Source: an uncultured Paracoccaceae bacterium
Lineage (GTDB): Bacteria > Pseudomonadota > Alphaproteobacteria > Rhodobacterales > Rhodobacteraceae
Direction: 5' to 3'
Length of the DNA: 64,000 nt
Assembly: GCA_947503775.1 (NCBI GenBank)
Contig: CANNFE010000004.1
Coordinates: 248,001-312,000 of the forward strand
Below the pieces are notes generated by a model. The model was not told where the DNA came from and made no database searches. It was given only the letters and a program-made list of their open reading frames with translations. Both the position numbers and the translations under genes were made by a program. This document shows, in pieces, positions 60,518 to 64,000 of this stretch; position 1 is the stretch's first letter; the number at the start of each line of letters is the position of its first letter.

Positions 60518-61768
60518 TCACTCCACGATCTCCGCCGTCTCGACCACTGCGTGGAAGAGGACGTTTGCCCCGGCTTCGGCCCATTCGGGGGAAATCTCTT
60601 CGGCCTCGTTGTGGCTGAGGCCGTCGACGCAGGGGCACATGACCATGGCGGTGGGGGCGACGCGGTTGATCCAGCAGGCGTCATGGCCGGCGCCTGAGAT
60701 CAGGTTCATATGCGTGAGGCCCAGCCGTTCGGCCGCGTTTCGGACGGCGGTCACGCAGCCCTCGTTGAACTTGACGGGATCGAAGCCGCCGACCTTTTCG
60801 AAGTCGACCGACAACCCTGCCGCGTCGCAGATGGCTTGAGCCTCTTTGCGCAGGCGGGCCTCCATATCCTCGATGACTTCCAGTTCGGGAGAGCGGAAAT
60901 CGACCGTGAAAACCGCCTTGCCGGGGATCACGTTGCGGGAGTTGGGATAGACATCGATATGCCCCGCCGCGCCGACCGCGTGGGGAGCGTGGCTGAGCGC
61001 GATCTCGTTCACCTTCTCGAGGATCCGCGCCATGGCGAGGCCCGCATCCTTGCGCATGGGCATGGGGGTGGAGCCGGTATGGCTGTCCTTGCCGGTCACC
61101 GTCACCTGCGTCCACGACAGGCCCTGCCCGTGGGTGACGACGCCGATCTCCTTGCCTTCGGCTTCGAGGATCGGGCCCTGTTCGATATGCAGCTCGAAGA
61201 AGGCGTGCATCTTGCGGGCGCCGACCTCCTCCTCGCCGCGCCAGCCGATCCGGTCAAGCTCGTCTCCGAAGCGCTTGTCTTCGGCATCCGTCCGGTCCTC
61301 GGCCCAATCCTGCGTGTGAACGCCCGCAAAGACGCCCGAGGCGAGCATGGCGGGGGCAAAGCGCGTGCCCTCCTCGTTTGTCCAGTTGGTGACGACGATC
61401 GGATGCCTGGTCTTAATGTCGAGATCGTTGAGCGAGCGCAGGATCTCGAGCCCGCCAAGGACGCCTAGAACGCCATCGTATTTGCCGCCCGTCGGCTGGG
61501 TGTCGAGATGCGAGCCGACATAGACCGGCAGCGCGTCGGGATCGGTGCCGGGGCGGGTCGCGAACATGTTGCCCAGCGTGTCGAGGCCCATCGTGCAGCC
61601 CGCCGCCTCGCACCAGCTTTGAAAGAGCGCGCGGCCCTCGGCATCGGCATCGGTGAGGGTCTGGCGGTTATTGCCGCCTGCGATGCCGGGGCCAATCTTG
61701 GCCATCTCCATCAAGCTGTCCCAAAGGCGCGCGCCGTCGATCTTGAGGTTTTCGCCGGGGGCGGGCAT
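60518..61768 (-). CDS. Zn-dependent hydrolase, beta-ureidopropionase / N-carbamoylamino acid hydrolase type
   Basis: A 416-aa M20-family amidohydrolase. GSHLDTQPTGGKYDG includes H87 and D98, NWTNEEGTRF includes E132/E133 as metal ligand and base, and a late SGAGHDACWI gives another His. This family contains allantoate amidohydrolase and beta-ureidopropionase. In this cluster release of beta-alanine, CO2 and ammonia from N-carbamoyl-beta-alanine is the likely reaction. AAGGA precedes the ATG. Confidence 0.9.
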   Translation of the reverse strand: MPAPGENLKIDGARLWDSLMEMAKIGPGIAGGNNRQTLTDADAEGRALFQSWCEAAGCTMGLDTLGNMFATRPGTDPDALPVYVGSHLDTQPTGGKYDGVLGVLGGLEILRSLNDLDIKTRHPIVVTNWTNEEGTRFAPAMLASGVFAGVHTQDWAEDRTDAEDKRFGDELDRIGWRGEEEVGARKMHAFFELHIEQGPILEAEGKEIGVVTHGQGLSWTQVTVTGKDSHTGSTPMPMRKDAGLAMARILEKVNEIALSHAPHAVGAAGHIDVYPNSRNVIPGKAVFTVDFRSPELEVIEDMEARLRKEAQAICDAAGLSVDFEKVGGFDPVKFNEGCVTAVRNAAERLGLTHMNLISGAGHDACWINRVAPTAMVMCPCVDGLSHNEAEEISPEWAEAGANVLFHAVVETAEIVE

Positions 61769-61835
61769 GGGCAGGTTCCTTCTGGGCTGGGCCGCGCTAC
61801 GCTATCAGCGGGCCTAGGGCAGTCAAGCGGGGGGC

Positions 61836-63137
61836 TTATTCCGCAGCGCGGGCGGCCGGGTTGTTGGGGTGGGTGGTCCAGTTGGCGTAGTCGGCCTCGA
61901 CCGTCTTGCCGGTGCGCGGATCGACCGTGCCGGGGGCCAGCTCCTCCATCGTGATGCAGTTCTCGACCGGGCAGACATCGACGCAGAGGTTGCAGGCGAC
62001 GCATTCGGCATCGATCACCTCGAAGACGCGGCCCTCGCCGATGCTGATGGCCTGATGGGAGGTGTCCTCGCAGGCGGCATAGCAGCGGCCGCATTTGATG
62101 CAGGCGTCCTGATCAATGCGGGCCTTGGTGACGTAGTTGAGGTTGAGGTGCTGCCAGTCGGTGACATTCGGGACGGCCCGGCCGACCAGATCGGGCAGGC
62201 TCAGATCCTTCTCGTCGAGATAGATGGAGAGGCCCGCTGTCATCTCCTCGACGATCTTGAAGCCGTAGGTCATCGCCGCCGTGCAGACCTGGACCGTGCC
62301 GCAGCCCAAAGCGATGAACTCGGCCGCGTCGCGCCATGTCGTCACCCCGCCGATGCCGGAGATCGGCAGGCCATGGGTTTCGGCGTTGCGCGCAATCTCG
62401 GAGACCATAGAGAGCGCGATAGGCTTGACCGCCGGGCCGCAATAGCCGCCGTGGGAGCCTTTGCCGTCGATGGTCGGCTCGGGCGCCATCAGGTCGAGAT
62501 CAACGGACGTGATCGAGTTGATCGTGTTGATGAGGCTGACCGCATCGGCGCCGCCCCGATGGGCCGCTTCGGCAGGTTTGCGGATATCGGTGATGTTTGG
62601 CGTGAGCTTCACAATCACGGGCATGCGGGTGTTCTGCTTGCACCAGCGGGTGACCATTTCGATATATTCAGGCACCTGCCCCACGGCAGAGCCCATACCC
62701 CGTTCGCTCATCCCGTGGGGGCAGCCGAAGTTGAGCTCGATCCCGTCTGCGCCGGTCTCTTCGACGCGGGGCAGGATCGCCTTCCACGCGCCCTCCTCGC
62801 AAGGCACCATGAGTGAGACGACCATGGCGCGGTCGGGGAAATCACGTTTGACGATCTTGATCTCGTCGAGATTGGTCTGGAGCGGGCGATCGGTGATGAG
62901 CTCGATATTGTTAAGGCCCAGAAGGCGGCGGTCAGCGCCATAAATCGCGCCATAGCGAGGACCATTGACGTTGACGACGGGCGGGCCTTCCTCGCCCAGC
63001 GTCTTCCAAACGACGCCGCCCCACCCGGCCTCGAAGGCGCGGCGGACGTTGTATTCCTTATCCGTCGGCGGCGCGGAGGCGAGCCAGAAGGGATTGGGGC
63101 TTTTGATACCTACGAAATCGGTGGTCAGGTCGGCCAT
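61836..63137 (-). CDS. preA: NAD-dependent dihydropyrimidine dehydrogenase subunit PreA
   Basis: A 433-aa subunit. An N-terminal FMN-binding TIM barrel of the dihydroorotate dehydrogenase type (ELNFGCPHGMSERGMGS contains the active-site Cys region) is followed by two 4Fe-4S motifs: CIKCGRCYAAC at 346-356 and CVACNLCVDVCPVENC at 379-394. With PreT it reduces uracil and thymine with NADH. Its start abuts the stop of a small secreted protein gene. Confidence 0.95.
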   Translation of the reverse strand: MADLTTDFVGIKSPNPFWLASAPPTDKEYNVRRAFEAGWGGVVWKTLGEEGPPVVNVNGPRYGAIYGADRRLLGLNNIELITDRPLQTNLDEIKIVKRDFPDRAMVVSLMVPCEEGAWKAILPRVEETGADGIELNFGCPHGMSERGMGSAVGQVPEYIEMVTRWCKQNTRMPVIVKLTPNITDIRKPAEAAHRGGADAVSLINTINSITSVDLDLMAPEPTIDGKGSHGGYCGPAVKPIALSMVSEIARNAETHGLPISGIGGVTTWRDAAEFIALGCGTVQVCTAAMTYGFKIVEEMTAGLSIYLDEKDLSLPDLVGRAVPNVTDWQHLNLNYVTKARIDQDACIKCGRCYAACEDTSHQAISIGEGRVFEVIDAECVACNLCVDVCPVENCITMEELAPGTVDPRTGKTVEADYANWTTHPNNPAARAAE

Positions 63138-63488
63138 TCAGCTGTCTCCCTCTATCGGTACGTCGCAAATCTGAAATGCGTTCTGATACTGCCCGATATT
63201 TTCCTGATTGAAGGCCGCAACCTTCTCTTGTGTCATATCGTCAAGCGGCACATCGGCGATTGTCGACATATCCAGCATGCCGGGCAGCGTCTCGGCGAGA
63301 CAATCGCAGCTTGCACGACACTCCGCATCCTCTTCGCCGCAATAGGCAAAGCAGGACTGGCTCAACCCGTTGGCGATGCCTCTTGCGAACCCTTCTAGAT
63401 CGTCTCCAATCCTGTGCTGATCCGCGTGGCTCTCGGGAGTTCCAAACGCCAGTGTCACGATGGCCAATAGAAAGACGTGCACCTTCAT
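63138..63488 (-). CDS. hypothetical small secreted Cys-containing protein
   Basis: A 116-aa protein with a signal peptide (about 1-22, ending SHA). The mature part has six Cys, with SCFAYCGEEDAECRASCDCL (about residues 45-64) and one near the C-terminus; disulfides are likely. I do not recognise a family. It lies between preT and preA, and its stop touches the preA start, so it is co-translated with the reductase, although nothing in its sequence suggests pyrimidine metabolism. Confidence 0.68.
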   Translation of the reverse strand: MKVHVFLLAIVTLAFGTPESHADQHRIGDDLEGFARGIANGLSQSCFAYCGEEDAECRASCDCLAETLPGMLDMSTIADVPLDDMTQEKVAAFNQENIGQYQNAFQICDVPIEGDS

Positions 63489-63549
63489 CTGAACGCCTTC
63501 TCGAAGAAAGACAGGCCCGGGGGGCGTTGTGTGGACTGTCGGACGGATC

Positions 63550-64000
63550 TCATACCGTCAGTGCCACATGGATGCTCTCCGCCGCGTCGCGACCTTCGGC
63601 GACGGCGGTGACGGTCAGGTCGTTGCCGCCTGCGGCGCAGTCTCCACCGGCCCAGACACCGTCCAGCGAGGTGCGCCCGGCCGCGTCGACGGCGATCTTG
63701 TTGCCGTCGAGCGTCAGGCCGTCCGGCGCGCCATCGAGGCGCTGGCCGATGGCGCGGAAGATCTGATCGGCGGCGAGGCGCAGGGTCTCTCCAGTCGGGG
63801 TCAGGCCAGCGTCGGTCTGGGCCGTATATTCCAGCTCGATCTCGCGGACGGCGCCGTTGCCGTGGATCGCCTTGGGCTGGACGTTGAACATCAAGCGCAC
63901 GCCTTTCGACGCGGCGAGGTCCTGTTCGTAGCGGCTGGCGGACATCCGGGACTGATCGCGGCGGTAGGCGATGGTGACGGTCTCGGCGCCTAAAAGCTTG
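63550..64000 (-). CDS. preT: NAD-dependent dihydropyrimidine dehydrogenase subunit PreT, 3' part
   Basis: C-terminal 149 residues of a flavoprotein; the start lies beyond the window. The sequence KLLGAETVTIAYRRDQSRMSASRYEQD (in part) is the nucleotide-binding region, and the late VWAGGDCAAGGNDLTVTAVAEGRDAA (in part) is the FAD-binding end of glutamate-synthase-small-subunit-like proteins. PreT passes electrons from NADH to PreA. First gene of the visible minus-strand pyrimidine cluster. Confidence 0.92.
   Translation of the reverse strand, partial: KLLGAETVTIAYRRDQSRMSASRYEQDLAASKGVRLMFNVQPKAIHGNGAVREIELEYTAQTDAGLTPTGETLRLAADQIFRAIGQRLDGAPDGLTLDGNKIAVDAAGRTSLDGVWAGGDCAAGGNDLTVTAVAEGRDAAESIHVALTV

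Overview
The window looks like a chromosomal segment of an alphaproteobacterium of the Rhodobacteraceae (Roseobacter/Rhodobacter type). The DNA is GC-rich. The F1 part of ATP synthase is encoded alone as atpHAGDC. groESL is preceded by a CIRCE operator. The small families DUF465, DUF1150, DUF2125, DUF2161, UbiK and Hint-domain proteins, and a sulfate adenylyltransferase fused to APS kinase, are all typical of that group. I saw no rRNA, tRNA, CRISPR array, prophage or insertion sequence with a recognisable transposase.

Layout. 1-4.9 kb: end of a FabH-like synthase, an ArsH-like flavin reductase, thymidine kinase, then ybjN-proC-csaA-hydroxyacid dehydrogenase on the minus strand. 5.2-9.6 kb: ubiK (minus), then lgt-midA-pgeF with 4-bp overlaps, a 50-aa small ORF and a degenerate Hint-domain protein. 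9.6-16.2 kb: lrp/trxB divergent pair, sat-cysC with a hairpin leader, a lone receiver protein, hsp20-DUF1150, DUF465 and purEK. 16.2-24.3 kb: lipase/DMT exporter/secreted protein, a lower-GC Hint protein, an acyltransferase, groESL and a TraB/GumN protein. 24.3-32.8 kb: DUF2161, inorganic pyrophosphatase, HAD phosphatase, MaoC hydratase, ribF, YcgN, threonine aldolase, hydrolase, HCCA isomerase, prs and an H-type lectin. 32.9-37.7 kb: atpHAGDC. 38-44 kb: a VOC protein, methyltransferase/gloB, clpA and an SDR epimerase. 44.4-49.8 kb: an ExbB/MotA plus OmpA/MotB-like envelope pair, a ChaC-like protein, DUF2125 and an extensin-like peptidase. 49.8-53.7 kb: tyrosine and histidine biosynthesis, rpsD and an LpxR-like outer-membrane protein.

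The last 10 kb (54-64 kb, all minus strand) is a reductive pyrimidine catabolism cluster: preT, preA, an M20-type ureidopropionase-like hydrolase, dihydropyrimidinase, and an NMT1/ThiXYZ-like ABC transporter with a GNAT acetyltransferase embedded in it. Uracil or thymine would be imported, reduced by PreTA, ring-opened by HydA and decarbamoylated.

The most unusual structure is inside this cluster. A 95-aa GIY-YIG nuclease-like gene is bounded by two perfect 32-bp terminal inverted copies of a GC-rich palindrome (60127-60497) and sits between hydA and the ureidopropionase gene. Two further copies of the palindrome core occur nearby. One is read in frame as seven codons near the start of the ABC ATPase gene. 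This resembles in layout, but not in enzyme type, the RAYT/REP systems of gammaproteobacteria, and is my main candidate for an under-described system.
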